A DNA stretch of 27,674 nt from Chara braunii (lineage: Eukaryota; Streptophyta; Charophyceae; Charales; Characeae), in NCBI GenBank assembly GCA_003427395.1, contig BFEA01000211.1, positions 1,105,048-1,132,721 of the forward strand, written 5' to 3'. A program made the translations under genes and the position numbers. The notes under the pieces were generated by a model, which saw only the letters and a program-made list of their open reading frames with translations, did no database searches and was not told the DNA's origin. Positions 1 to 9,847 of the stretch are shown in pieces; position 1 is the stretch's first letter, and the number at the start of each line of letters is the position of its first letter.

Positions 1-95
1 CGGTGAAACTCCGACGAAACAGTTTGTCACAGCCCCTCGTTTGTTGTCCTCTTCTCCCTCTCTGCCTACGGTTTACCGGGCAGTTCTATTTGACG
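1..95 (+). repeat. Dispersed repeat family R1, copy 1
   Basis: A roughly 95-bp sequence that recurs on the minus strand at 12384-12479 and about 20108-20190. The core from position 20 to 84 (key words GTTTGTCACA, CCCCTCGTTTGTTGTCC, GGTTTACC) is nearly identical between copies 1 and 3 and somewhat diverged in copy 2. The right end runs directly into an (AT)n tract, as in copy 2. I see no open frame, canonical pol III boxes, poly(A) tail or target duplication, so its class is unknown. The left end may extend past the window start. Confidence 0.8.
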
Positions 96-117
96 ATATA
101 TATATATATATATATAT
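96..117. repeat. (AT)n microsatellite
   Basis: An uninterrupted alternating AT tract that begins exactly where repeat R1 copy 1 ends. Confidence 0.95.
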
Positions 118-859
118 TCCGCATTCGGCCTAAACGGTCGAACGCATCCCCAAGGGGTCCCTTACATTCGTGCGTTTGGCCCGTCCCAAACGTCGGTTAC
201 CCTGATTGTAACAAAATTCATTATACAAACTTAGTGCATTAAATTTCAAAAATATTGTTTGTCTGATTTTGTTCCTTTACTTACCTGGACGGGGACAAAA
301 TTATGGTGATTGTTTGTTAAAAATAAAAGTTAGAAAACATTGTCTCGAACACAGTTAACCTTATTAGAGTTTACAAACAGAAGCATAGATAGTAATACAC
401 TTTTAGTAAATTTGAAGGCTTAATTAGTAAAGTTTTTGCCCAACAGTTGGATGCCTGAACGATTGGGAGGGAAGAAGCAGTGTGTGGCAAGGAGGGCACC
501 ACGTGGTCAGGGAGGGGGAGGGAGGGGTTGCACGACTGAGAAGATTACCACGTGGAGGGGATATTGCTATCTGTCACAAAAAAAACATGGGTGAATAGGT
601 CAAAAACACAATAACTTATGGATGGCGAGATGATCGACAAAAAATTTTATGTCATGGTCAATGTCATTATGATTGTCGTCGTTTTTTTAGTATCTGCGCT
701 ATTAATCGAGGGAGCGCAGGTGATAAACATTACCCACTCTCAATTTGAGAGAGAGGGAGGGAGAGAGGAAAAAAAAAAAAAAAAAAAAAAAAAAGGAGAG
801 AGAGTCTAAATTGCATAATTTACAAAAACGCTTAACCTTTCGCCCGTATCGGTGCTCTC
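118..859. other. Non-coding AT-rich stretch, no gene recognised
   Basis: No convincing coding sequence. It holds a purine-rich GGGAGG patch near 508-528 and an A-run at about 769-794 preceded by a GA-rich segment. Short open frames here have no recognisable motif. Confidence 0.6.
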
Positions 860-1425
860 TTAGATGATGTTTTGGGGCGCATAATGTTCTTCTAGATCGA
901 TATGAAGTTTGATTATCATCTCAAATTTTAGTTGATTTTGTAAACCGCCACAAGATGATGCTCAAAGCACGCAGCAAACTGTATAAGTTTGGTCTTATGC
1001 CTTTTGGCATCACAAATGCATGAGCCACCATTCAAAATCTCATGGACTGCCTCTTTTGCAATCAAAGTAATAGGGTTATTGTTGTGTATTTGAATGATAT
1101 CGAAAACTTCAACAAAAGCTTACATGAGCACGAGCGACGTCTGACTCGAAAGCAAAAACACGCAAAAAAGTCTTAAGGATTTGGAAAAAATATAGTTGCA
1201 CCTAAACTTGGTTAAATTTGAATTTTGGAAAAATAATGTTATTTATCTTAGGCACCAGGTGTCTGCAGTAGGCTTTGAGCCTGAGGCAACGAAGGTTTGA
1301 ACTGATTCAAATCGACCTCAAGTTAAGCATGTATGTGAACTGGGATCCATTTTTGACATAGTTTGTCACTATCGCGAATGTGATGCCACATTTTCAGTTA
1401 CGGCTCACCCCTTGTTCTACTTGAC
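860..1425 (+). pseudogene. Ty3/gypsy retrotransposon reverse transcriptase fragment (decayed)
   Basis: Conceptual translation in shifting frames gives the ordered blocks of a Ty3/gypsy reverse transcriptase. LDDVLG...IDMKFDYHLKF matches the LDxLxGA..SKIDLRSGYHQI block. YKFGLMPFGITNA matches the Y.F.VMPFGLTNAP block at about 980-1022. VIVVYLNDI at about 1074-1100 corresponds to the catalytic VVYLDDI, with the first Asp changed to Asn. A degraded block around HLNLVKFEFW and VSAVGFEPEATK follows, corresponding to L.KCEF..VSA.GI..DP.K. At least three in-frame stops and more than one frameshift show it is dead. No LTRs, gag, protease or integrase were recognised nearby, so this is an isolated remnant. 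The class assignment is firm because block order and spacing fit the family. Confidence 0.88.
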
Positions 1426-3620
1426 AAGTAACGATTAGAGAGACGTGTATGCAACCATCTTCTTATATACTATAAATACGACGTATGCTGGAAGATGCTC
1501 ACATTTCTAGACTATTGACAGACGTTTTAACGACGTGGTTCTGTTATAACATTGTTACGTAACATGTTAAACATATACACAATTTTTTATGATTATAAAT
1601 GACGATTCAAAGAAGATAAAATTTATAAAGTGTGTATATACATTTTTTTATGTGTGTTCATTTACCAACTTGACACTCCCTTTGTTTATCTTGTTTCCCT
1701 ACCTTTCTATATGCTTACCTGTTAATCAATTGGTATGTGTTTGTTTGTCTATCTGCTTGTCAATTCGTTTATATATCTGTTTATATGCTTTCCCTATTTA
1801 TTTTTAACTATTCACATAATTGGTTATACCTATTTAACAATCTTTAGCTCAGTGTCTGCCTGCTTGATTGTACATGAATGTCCTTTATAAACTCGTCATA
1901 ACTTATGGAGAAAATATTATTTGTTTATTCTCTACAATTTTTGCATGGATCGGGCGATTCCATCCGATTTGCATCCTTGCCTCGACGACGTGTGCAAGCC
2001 GAACTATCAGCATAACGTGAAAAGGATGCATGCTTGCAGGTGAGACGTGCACGAAGCTGCGACTCGGATTTATCATCCTTACATTTCTTTCGACAACTCG
2101 CTGTGTTCTGTTTTTGTTAGCTGAATTTCTTTTATTCGAGAAACAATATTTGACAATTATGTGATTTTATTGCCCTATAACAAGCTCACGATAATTTTGT
2201 GGGTCGCCATAGCCCCTCACTAGCCTCACACCTAAGTTTTGATTGTTGGCACAGTGAATATCTACTCAAGAGAAGATTTGAGTATACTCATTTAGAAAAC
2301 CATGGGTAACGGAAGAGATATCGTGGCTGCGACATCTGATTCTGACTATGAGATGAGCGAGAAAAGTGTGCGTTCGCTTGAAACCATGATCTCGCTTACA
2401 TACCCCTTCCTTTTCGATAGAAAAAACAACATAGGAAAACTATGAAACATACGTAAATGGTTTTGGCTTCAAGACATTTATTATTTTGCGTTTTTATGAA
2501 TAAGGGGGGTTTCACTTTTTTTCGTCACCCCGCTATAGCTCAGTCTATGCATGAAACCGACACAAAAATTACATTTTTTAAGTGATACTAAGACCCTTCC
2601 ATTCTAAGAACAGTAGTCGACTTCCTTTCTGCAAACAAGTAAAATATAGTAAAATGGAATACAACTTTTCCCTTATCCTCGCATTGTTGAGACTCGGAGC
2701 AGTTAGTCAGACAAAGCAGTCAGATAAAGGTGTTATAGAGGGGTCAGAAACCGGTCGGGGTAACAGTCTGGCAGTGTAGTTCAGTTCGAAGGTCAAACAC
2801 TTCCTTCGCTCTATACCCTACGGCCTGAGCCCCGCTTCTGACCCCTCTTCAGGCATACTCATACTAGCACTATCTTAATGTATTTGACCGCATTTAAGGT
2901 CGGGTCAGGGTGTATTTGGTCGTAATTACATTCAAAAATAAGTAAGGAAGTCCTATTATAAGTATGCCCCCAACCGTTCTGTCTTTTATTTTTCATTATT
3001 GCGTAAAAGCTATTATGTCTTCGCAATCGATAAAAAAAATGACTTTGTGCCCTTCGCCGCTGCGGTTGAATTTCATTTCCCCTTCCCCCTTCTCTCTATT
3101 TGGGGCAACAATCAGTCCTGATACGGATAATCAAACGTTCTATTTGGAAGAAGACATGTAGCCCTTGCAAAGAAAATTTTACGTTGCCTTTTATTGACCC
3201 CTCTCTCTTCTCATGCTCCTCCCCCTAAACACAATACGTGAGTATCTCTGTAGACATGTTGTCTTCAAAAACCTTTGTGCGTTCGTACACTTGTGTATTC
3301 AAGGCGAAAGGGAGACTATGGCTGGAACGCCTGAGTGGGAAAGGGGAAGCGACGTAGGAGGGAGTAGGAGAAAGTGCATTGAGGTAAGATTGTCTCCTGT
3401 TCGACACACCAACTCATCATTTCTAATCCAAATTGTTTATTTCGTCTAGCTAGCTACATGGTCGGGATGAAATTGTTTTTCTATTATTCATTTGTTTGTA
3501 TTTTTCTTCTTTTCTTTAAAGCACCACTACCTTTTTCCATGTCGGCCTTTGGTGCATCCCTGATCTGTTGGGAGGTTGAAATGAAACGATAACTGCCGAC
3601 GATATTTATCAACGACAATC
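1426..3620. other. AT-rich intergenic stretch, no supported gene
   Basis: About 2.2 kb of AT-rich DNA without recognisable coding motifs. A 47-codon ATG frame at 2302-2445 (starts MGNGRDIVAATSDSDYEMSE) has mixed composition but no recognised family and no supporting context, so I do not call it a gene. At about 3132-3160 there is a degenerate match to the end sequence of the palindromic-unit element described at 8499-9463. Confidence 0.5.
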
Positions 3621-4009
3621 GTCGAAACTGCTATTTGTGTTTTACTCTTTATTGGAGCTATAGAAAAATCCGCACAAATAAGACTCCATACTTGGTTATC
3701 GAATGCTATGGAGGGCCCTACCCCATTATCAACTCTGATTCATGCAGTTATTATGGTATCAGCAGGTGTTTTCATGATTGCAAGGTGTTCTCCCTTATTT
3801 GAATACGCACCCAAGACTTTAATTGTGATTACTTTTGTGGGAGTTATGGCATCATTTCTTGCAGCAACTACATAAATTAAAAAAAAACAATTTAAAAAAT
3901 GTTATTGCTCATTATACTTGTGGCCAACTAGGTTATATGGTATTCGCTTGTGGTATCGCAAATTATTCTGTACGTGTATGTCATCTGATGAACCATGTTT
4001 TTTTTAAAT
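3621..4009 (+). pseudogene. nad5: Nuclear copy of mitochondrial nad5 (NUMT fragment)
   Basis: Translation from 3621 gives [20 protein letters not shown], then [20 protein letters not shown] and [20 protein letters not shown], ending at a TAA at about 3874. This is the core transmembrane region of NADH dehydrogenase subunit 5 of complex I (plant type: [20 protein letters not shown]). After a frameshift in an A-rich stretch near 3880-3895 the match resumes with [20 protein letters not shown] and HLMNHVFFK, stopping at about 4009. Start, N-terminus and C-terminus are missing. The strong match to the green-plant mitochondrial protein with a frameshift and internal stop marks it as mitochondrial DNA inserted in the nucleus. 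The flanks (about 4010-4165) show no further nad5. Confidence 0.93.
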
Positions 4010-4165
4010 GATTATTTTTTTTGAGTGCAGGTCGTCAGACCGAAACCCCAATTTTTAAAGAGAGAGAGATTTTTCCATTTTTCCAACGACAGAAAAAATA
4101 ATGGTGTTTTCAGTCTTTCTTACTCCTTTTATTTTTTGCATTTCAAATTTGAAGGAAATATTATG

Positions 4166-4253
4166 AGGAGTGTTTTTTGGAATATATCCTTTCTTCCTCT
4201 CAAATTTTCAGGAGTGTTTTTTGGAATATATCCTTTCTTCCTCCCAAATTTTC
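4166..4253 (+). repeat. 44-bp tandem duplication
   Basis: Two adjacent copies starting AGGAGTGTTTTTTGGAATAT at 4166 and 4210 differ at about one base. No element signature; probably local slippage or unequal exchange. Confidence 0.9.
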
Positions 4254-5654
4254 AAACTTTATGTTTTACCTTTGTTTTCACTTTTATCGCCTATAGACCT
4301 CGCTCCACTGCTCAACATTTGACTGTTGTGTGAACTTAATACAATTGGACAAATTGAATATTTTCAATATTGTTGGGCGATTATCATTTGTAGATATATT
4401 TCAAATGTTATGTGGTGGAGCGCCACCCCTCATTTTGACTTTCCACTTGTTTGCCGTATCGATTGGATCGGCTGACAATTATGACAATTATTATCTTCAG
4501 TCATATAAACTATCACTGCCACAGGGGTCGAACTGGCTTGAGGGCTCTCACCATAAATGGACCGAAGGATTTGTTACACCTTGTCCGATAGGAGGAAAAA
4601 AAAGAAGGCAAGGGTAAAAAAAAAAACAAAAAAGGAAAGGGATGACCACCTTTGGGAGCACAAATATTATCGTCCTTACCATAATGCAACGCCTGGTTAT
4701 TACAATTACATTTGAGATAACTTTCAATATATATTAAATGATAATGATCAAACGTTTGATTTGGGTGAAGACAATAGCGTTTCCATGGATGTATCTCAAT
4801 GTACTTTCACCTTCATTTGTGCAATTACGTCCATAGCTCAGTAGAACAAGTCATAGTGAGAGTATGTTTCACATATCGGAGTATGAAACTATGGAACAAA
4901 GACAAAGATATTGTTGTTCATCAGAGCTGATTGGAAAAATAAGTGCGTGGAGACCCCTTTGAGCCTTTTTTTTACAACTCGGATTTATATTGTGTGGATT
5001 GGGGATAACATTTTTTTATTATTATTATTCGGATCGTAGGCAGAATTGTGACGACACATTAACTTTCGCGTTATGAACAAAATAGATGATAAATCACATG
5101 GTTGTCGTGATCTTCATTTACTTGGCTTACCAAAATGAAATGGTCAACGATATTCACCAATTTTTTTATTCAGACATATTGCACCCCCAAATTGGTTAAC
5201 TAAACATAATAACAACAAAAACCGAGTCTCACATCTCCACTCTTGAATTTGGGCGGCGATATATTGTTTAAGGGTATGAAAAATTATCTAAACCGCGAGG
5301 AACCTAGCATCGCATCATTGACAGGTAAAACTTTACCTACTATTTTGAAGGATACTTGTTATTCCAATTGTTATCCTTTCCCCAAATTGGGTTTCAAGAG
5401 CCATTAATCTTTATTGATATGCCTTTTTTAAGTAAATAGTTGCATTAATAATACCGTTATTGCAAATTTTAAGTTTTTTTTTTTTTTTTTTGCAATTCAA
5501 GCTTCCATATGGTAAATCTACCAAGAGATCAATTTTTCTACAATAAATAAAAAAATCCTATTAGTGCATAAATCTTTGTCAGGATAGATTTTGTGGATTC
5601 CACCATCTATATTTGCAACAAGAGAGCAAACATGGATATCATCATCGAAAAGTA
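4254..5654. other. AT-rich stretch, no supported gene
   Basis: Open frames at 4025-4333 and 4330-4617 have AT-biased composition and no motif I recognise. The sequence around 4751-4777 ends in TTTGGGTGAAGACAATAG, a degenerate match to the termini of the palindromic-unit element family. A T-run lies at about 5474-5491. Nothing else recognisable. Confidence 0.45.
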
Positions 5655-5945
5655 AATTTATCCTAGGCTACCAGCCGGGCCGCCCGGGTCACCTTGTGTT
5701 TCCCGTGCGGATGGTCCCAGCAAAAAAAAAAAAAAAACAACAAATTTTAAAAAAATCCGAAAAAAAACTATGTTATGCAGAAAAATAAACAGAACAATGT
5801 TTGTCTCAGGGTCATATCGAAATTCTTTTTCAATTTAAAAATAAAAATAAAAATTGAAAAATAACATTTATTTTTTTTTATTTTAATCCTTTTTGGCCCG
5901 GCCGGGCAAGTGGTCCCGGGCTACTCTGGTAGCCTAGAATTTATC
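5655..5945. mobile_element. Small inverted-repeat transposon (hAT-like MITE) with 8-bp target duplication
   Basis: A 275-bp element at 5663-5937 is bounded by perfect 12-bp terminal inverted repeats: CTAGGCTACCAG at 5663-5674 and its complement at 5926-5937. It is flanked by an exact 8-bp direct repeat, AATTTATC, at 5655-5662 and 5938-5945. GC-rich subterminal arms (GCCGGGCCGCCCGGG and GGCCCGGCCGGGC) enclose an AT-rich centre with A-runs and no coding capacity. An 8-bp duplication is typical of the hAT superfamily (P elements share it), so it is a non-autonomous element needing a transposase from elsewhere. A diverged second copy lies at about 7700-7928 on the minus strand. Confidence 0.85.
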
Positions 5946-6279
5946 CCATTCTACTCATATTATTTTTTTTTAATCAAGTTTATTGCAAAATTTTTCATAA
6001 TCATAACAAACGAGTAAATAGTCACAGAGTTCCCTTGTTTGACTGAACGTGAAGTTAAATTTAAAAAACCAAAACACAATTAGTTTTAATTTTGTCATTG
6101 CATTATCATATAGAATAGAGATCCAACACCTGGGACTATTCCTCACATTAGTCATTTCAGGAAGCAATCGCCGAATTTTAAATTGATATTATTATAAGTT
6201 TTCCAAATTAAAATATCAATATCGCACTGTGTTGATCTTATCTTACTATTTTTAGAATCTCACTGACTAATAAACTATT

Positions 6280-7430
6280 GTCCTCAATCACTTCCTGTTT
6301 CATAAAGTCGGTTTATTTAAGGTCTACAACTAATAAGATCGTTCAACCTATTAGTGAAAATTTTTTAAAATATTTTCTATAAAAAAAATAATTGACGATA
6401 GTTCATAATATTTATTTGATTTGATGTTGTTGTCCTCAATCAGTTCCCGTTCTGTAGGGTCGGTCTATTTAAGGTCTACAACAAATAAGACTATTCAACC
6501 TATTAATAAAAAATTCTAAAAATATCTTGTATACTATAAAAAAGAGAATAATAAACGATAGCTTATCATATTTATTTTATTTTTCCATTGTAGCGAGAGG
6601 ATCCCATTATCAATCATTTTCTCAAAGATGCCTCCATTTCAAACGACAATATAATATTTCGTCACATTATTTGAAATATTAACCACAACACCTCCGTAGT
6701 TTTTTGGGGAATTAACTTATTATTGAAAATTTACCATTTTCTAAAGCCCATATATAAGTAGGATATCAAAAAGTTACTTTCTTCATTTGAGATATATTGA
6801 TAAAAAAAACTTAAAGAGTTACATGCATCATAATATTTATTTGATTTAATGTTGTTGTCCTCAATCAGTTCCCGTTCTGTAGGGTCGGTCTATTTAAGGT
6901 CCACAACAAATAAGACCTTTCAACCTATTAATAAAANTTTCTAAAAACATCTTGTGGAACGATTTGGATCATATTCGATTCTTTCTACCTTACCCGTCAA
7001 CGAAGTGTTACGTTGAAAGTCAATTCTTCGCTGCAATCGTTTTGCGTGGGAGCCTCTATGGAAAAGGGTGATACGACCTGTGGAATTTCGTCCAGCAGAC
7101 GCCTTTTTGAAACTAATAATAAAGAGAGTAATAAACGATTGTTTATCATATTTATTTTCTTTTATTTTATTTTTCCATTGCAACGAGAGGATCCCCTTAT
7201 CAATCATTTTCTCAAAGATGCCTCCATTTCAAACGGCAATATAATATTTCGTCACATTATTTGAGATATTAACCACCACACCTCCGTAATTTTTTGGGGA
7301 ATTAACTTATTATTGAAAATTTACCATTTTCTAAAGCCCATATATAGGTAGGATATCAAAAAGTTTCTTTCTTCATTTGAGATATATTGATAAAAAAAGC
7401 TTTAAGAGTTACATGCATCAATGTACTCCT
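6280..7430 (+). repeat. Three-unit AT-rich tandem array
   Basis: Three successive units share TCCTCAATCA, GTCGGT.TATTTAAGGTC and CCATTTCAAACG blocks: a partial first unit at about 6282-6420, a second at about 6421-6845 and a third at about 6846-7430. The second and third start 425 bp apart (GTTGTTGTCC at 6426 and 6851), but later blocks are about 585 bp apart because the third unit contains the rpl2 fragment at 6947-7107. A single N lies at 6937. Apart from the mitochondrial insert I see no coding content. Confidence 0.88.
6947..7107 (-). pseudogene. rpl2: Nuclear copy of mitochondrial ribosomal protein L2 fragment (NUMT)
   Basis: Minus-strand translation from about 7107 to 6947 reads [20 protein letters not shown], then [20 protein letters not shown] and [11 protein letters not shown]. 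This is the N-terminal part of the mitochondrial large-subunit protein L2, with the landmark GRIT.(F/R)H(R/Q)G, KR..R.ID and EYDPNRS blocks. It matches the plant mitochondrion-encoded form (SAGRNSSGRIT) better than a plastid or cytosolic L2. Only about 53 codons survive, uninterrupted, without start or C-terminus. It interrupts the third unit of a tandem array whose second unit lacks it, so it arrived after or during duplication. Alternatively the whole AT-rich region derives from a mitochondrial spacer. Confidence 0.9.
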
Positions 7431-7699
7431 TCTTTTATATTAAAATGATTATTTCAAACTGCCGAGGCAATTGTAAAAACTCTAATCACTTTCATGCATT
7501 GCAACAAAGAACTATCAACAGGTGTTGATAAATCAAATAAAATTTTGAAGGTTCCATTGTCTGATGCTAATGTTTGTTGTTTCAAAAAAGGATTTGTACA
7601 TAATATCTCCCAGATGATGTTTTTTAAGTTGAACATTAGTTTTGCTTGAGGTAATTTCGTTACCTTACTTTTTACATGACTAAAAATAGAAAATTGCAT
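7431..7699. other. AT-rich spacer, nothing recognised
   Basis: An open frame on the minus strand (7454-7699) has no recognisable motif and AT-driven composition. Confidence 0.4.
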
Positions 7700-7928
7700 T
7701 GTATGAAAAAAATAAAATTTAAAAATTATTTTTTTATTTTAAATGTGGTAAAGAATTTCGATATGACCCTAAGGCAAAAGTTGTTCAGTTTGTTTTTTTG
7801 CATAACATAGTTTTTTTTGTAAAATGTTTTCGGATTTTTTTTTTTTTTTTTTTTGGGACCTTCCTGGTCCTTGCACGGCTGGGCCGTCCTAGAAAACAGG
7901 GTGCCCCGGCGGCCCGGCAGGTAGCCTA
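7700..7928 (-). mobile_element. Second copy of the hAT-like MITE, truncated
   Basis: Read on the minus strand from 7928 it begins TAGGCTACCTGCCGGGCCGCC and follows the 5663-5937 element through its GC-rich arm, A-run, the ACTATGTTATGCA block and GGTCATATCGAAATTCTTT. The match fades near 7700. The distal GC-rich arm and its terminal repeat are not found, so the copy is truncated and no target duplication can be read. Confidence 0.82.
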
Positions 7929-7932
7929 TTTT

Positions 7933-8146
7933 TTTTGTCGTTTTTCTTCTCTTGCTGGCCCGAAGCTGGAATCCAAATGCATAATGAATTCTCCGCTAGA
8001 ACATGAAAAGATACACCATCGTGATATTTGATCTTTATTTTTGATCGTTTTCTTTCTTGAGGTGGCCCCAAGCTGGAATCCAGATGTAGAATGAATTTTC
8101 CGCTAAAACATGGAAAGATACACTCCCATAGTTTATGGTCTTTTCA
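7933..8146 (+). repeat. 107-bp tandem duplication
   Basis: AAGCTGGAATCCA recurs at 7963 and 8070, and the unit runs on through AATGAATT.TCCGCTA.AACATG.AAAGATACAC. A third, diverged copy of the latter half occurs on the minus strand inside 13455-13490. The array directly abuts the MITE copy ending at 7928. Confidence 0.82.
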
Positions 8147-8498
8147 GTATTGTCAAGCCTGTTAGCCATAATGGGGAGGGGTGTGTGTTTGACTTGCCGC
8201 TTGAAAAGGAACTGGACTGCTGCTCCCCAGTCATTGGTTGATATGTAGCTATATTGGCCATTAGACACCGCTAATGTGTTTTTTTTTGGGGGGGAGGGGT
8301 AGGGGGAGGTGCAGTGACTGGCCATAGTGCTTGGCAATAGCACCGATGGTTTCCGCCGTCAGCAATGCCTGCCCACCCCGCATCACCGTGATGAGGGGCT
8401 GGTACAGCGTTGATCTCGCACCACTCTTGTGGTGCAAACCTACCCCGTGGGCTGGAAAGAGATCCGGGTTGGTTGGTGTTCCACTATACATACATAAA
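8147..8498. other. Spacer without a recognised gene
   Basis: A mixed-composition stretch with T- and G-runs near 8280-8300. Frames on both strands (such as 8261-8491 minus) overlap one another and show no recognisable domain. Confidence 0.4.
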
Positions 8499-9463
8499 CT
8501 ACCATCTTCACCCGAAAATAACGCCCGGACATTATAGTCAACTTACCCTAAAAGGATCAGATTTTTGTTTTTACTCACTTTTTAGAAGTTTTTTTCAAAT
8601 AGAATGCCCCTTTAAATATAATGCCCACGCATTATATTTGAATGTTCCATGGGCCAAGTGCCTTGTGGAGGTAGTATACATGGGTTTTGAAGGGCGGGGA
8701 GGGGGGTGTACATGGGCTTTAAAGGGGGTTAAAAGGGGTTTCAACTTCCAAGGGGTATATATTTTGGTTTGATTTTTTGTTTTTACATTTTATTTCCGTG
8801 TTTATACGGAATTCTGTTGACCCTCAGCCAAAAGTTGGTTGCATTGCAATTCCGAACAATATATTTTGTTTTACATAACTTTTTATTTTTTTGATGTTTT
8901 GCACCTTCGGGGCCCCACCGAATTTGCCACCAATTTACTGAACATAACGCCCAGGCATTATAAACGAATATAACACCCGGCTTGCGTTATATTTGTATAC
9001 AACACCAGGGTTTTATTTTCGGGTGAAGACGGTAGCGAGAGGATGCGACAGATGCGTTATATTTGAATGTTCCATGGGCAGAGCACCTTGTAGAGGTAGT
9101 ATACATGGGTTTTAACGGGCAGGGAGGGGGGTATACATGGGCTTTAGAGGGGGTTTAAAAGGGTTTCGACTTCCAAGGGGTACATATTTTGGTTTGATTT
9201 TTGGTATTTTATTTTTGTCCCCCCGAGTTTATAAGGAATTCTAAAGTGACGCTCAGCAAAAAGTTGTTCGCATTGCAATTCTGGACAACACATTTTGTTT
9301 TACAGAATTTTTTGATTTTTTTTTTTTCGCAACTGTGGGGCCCCACCGGATTTGCAACGATTTACCGAATACAACGCCCGGGCGTTATAAATGAATATAA
9401 CCACCCGGCTGCCGTTATATTTGTATACAACAACAGGGCTTTATTTCCGGGTGAAGATGGTAG
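8499..9463. mobile_element. Terminal-inverted-repeat element with palindromic units and an internal duplication (family P1)
   Basis: Left end CTACCATCTTCACCCGAAAA starts at 8499; the inverted right end GGGTGAAGATGGTAG lies at 9449-9463. An internal duplicate, GGGTGAAGACGGTAG, sits at 9021-9035. The interior is a 425-428 bp tandem duplication (TTTGAATGTTCCATGGG at about 8637 and 9062). Near the ends it holds short palindromic units such as ATAATGCCCACGCATTAT (about 8618-8635), CATAACGCCCAGGCATTATA (8943-8962) and AACGCCCGGGCGTT (9373-9386). No coding capacity is visible. If the element proper begins CCATCTTC, the flanking dinucleotide is TA on both sides, which would fit a Tc1/mariner-type target duplication, but this is an inference. 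Confidence 0.72.
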
Positions 9464-9574
9464 CAAGAGGATGAGATAGATGAAAAAGACGAGTACATAG
9501 ATAGATTGAGAGAAAAATATAGCTTAGTTAAAAAAAAAAAAGGAGCCTTACCTGAGTTAGACAGGAACCCAGTC

Positions 9575-9640
9575 TACCTCAGTAATCAACCCATCGGTAA
9601 CTTGGTACCTCAAGATCTGTGCCTGGTTAGGACTCTTTAC
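9575..9640 (+). repeat. SINE-like repeat S1, copy 1 (degenerate tRNA-related)
   Basis: Shares CTTGGTACCTCAAGATCTGTGCCTGG with the tRNA-like segment at 9848-9912 (GTTGGTAGCTCAAGATCTGTGTCTGG) but lacks an intact B box. Probably an older copy of the same unit. Confidence 0.5.
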
Positions 9641-9763
9641 AAGTGCCATACAAGCACTCGTTTTTGCTACTTTAGCATCTGCATATATTGGAGAATCAAT
9701 CGAAGATCATCATTAGACATCAGATTATTACATTGAATACATTCTTGATAGAATCTCTTTTTT

Positions 9764-9814
9764 ATTATTGATATTGGATTCAATTTATTGTATTAGTAAT
9801 CCAATATCAATAAT
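9764..9814. repeat. Perfect 17-bp inverted repeat (hairpin)
   Basis: ATTATTGATATTGGATT at 9764-9780 is perfectly complementary to 9798-9814, with a 17-nt loop. It lies between the two S1 copies. The stem is AT-rich, and no terminator or element context explains it. Confidence 0.85.
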
Positions 9815-9847
9815 GAAATTCATAAGTAATGAATAATATATAGTTCA

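Noticed and set aside
2526-2560. Possible tRNA start (CTATAGCTCAGT)
   Set aside because: An A-box-like word only; no T arm, anticodon stem or acceptor pairing follows.
4828-4880. Possible tRNA (CCATAGCTCAGTAGAACAAG)
   Set aside because: Only the D-arm-like word is present; no B box at the required distance.
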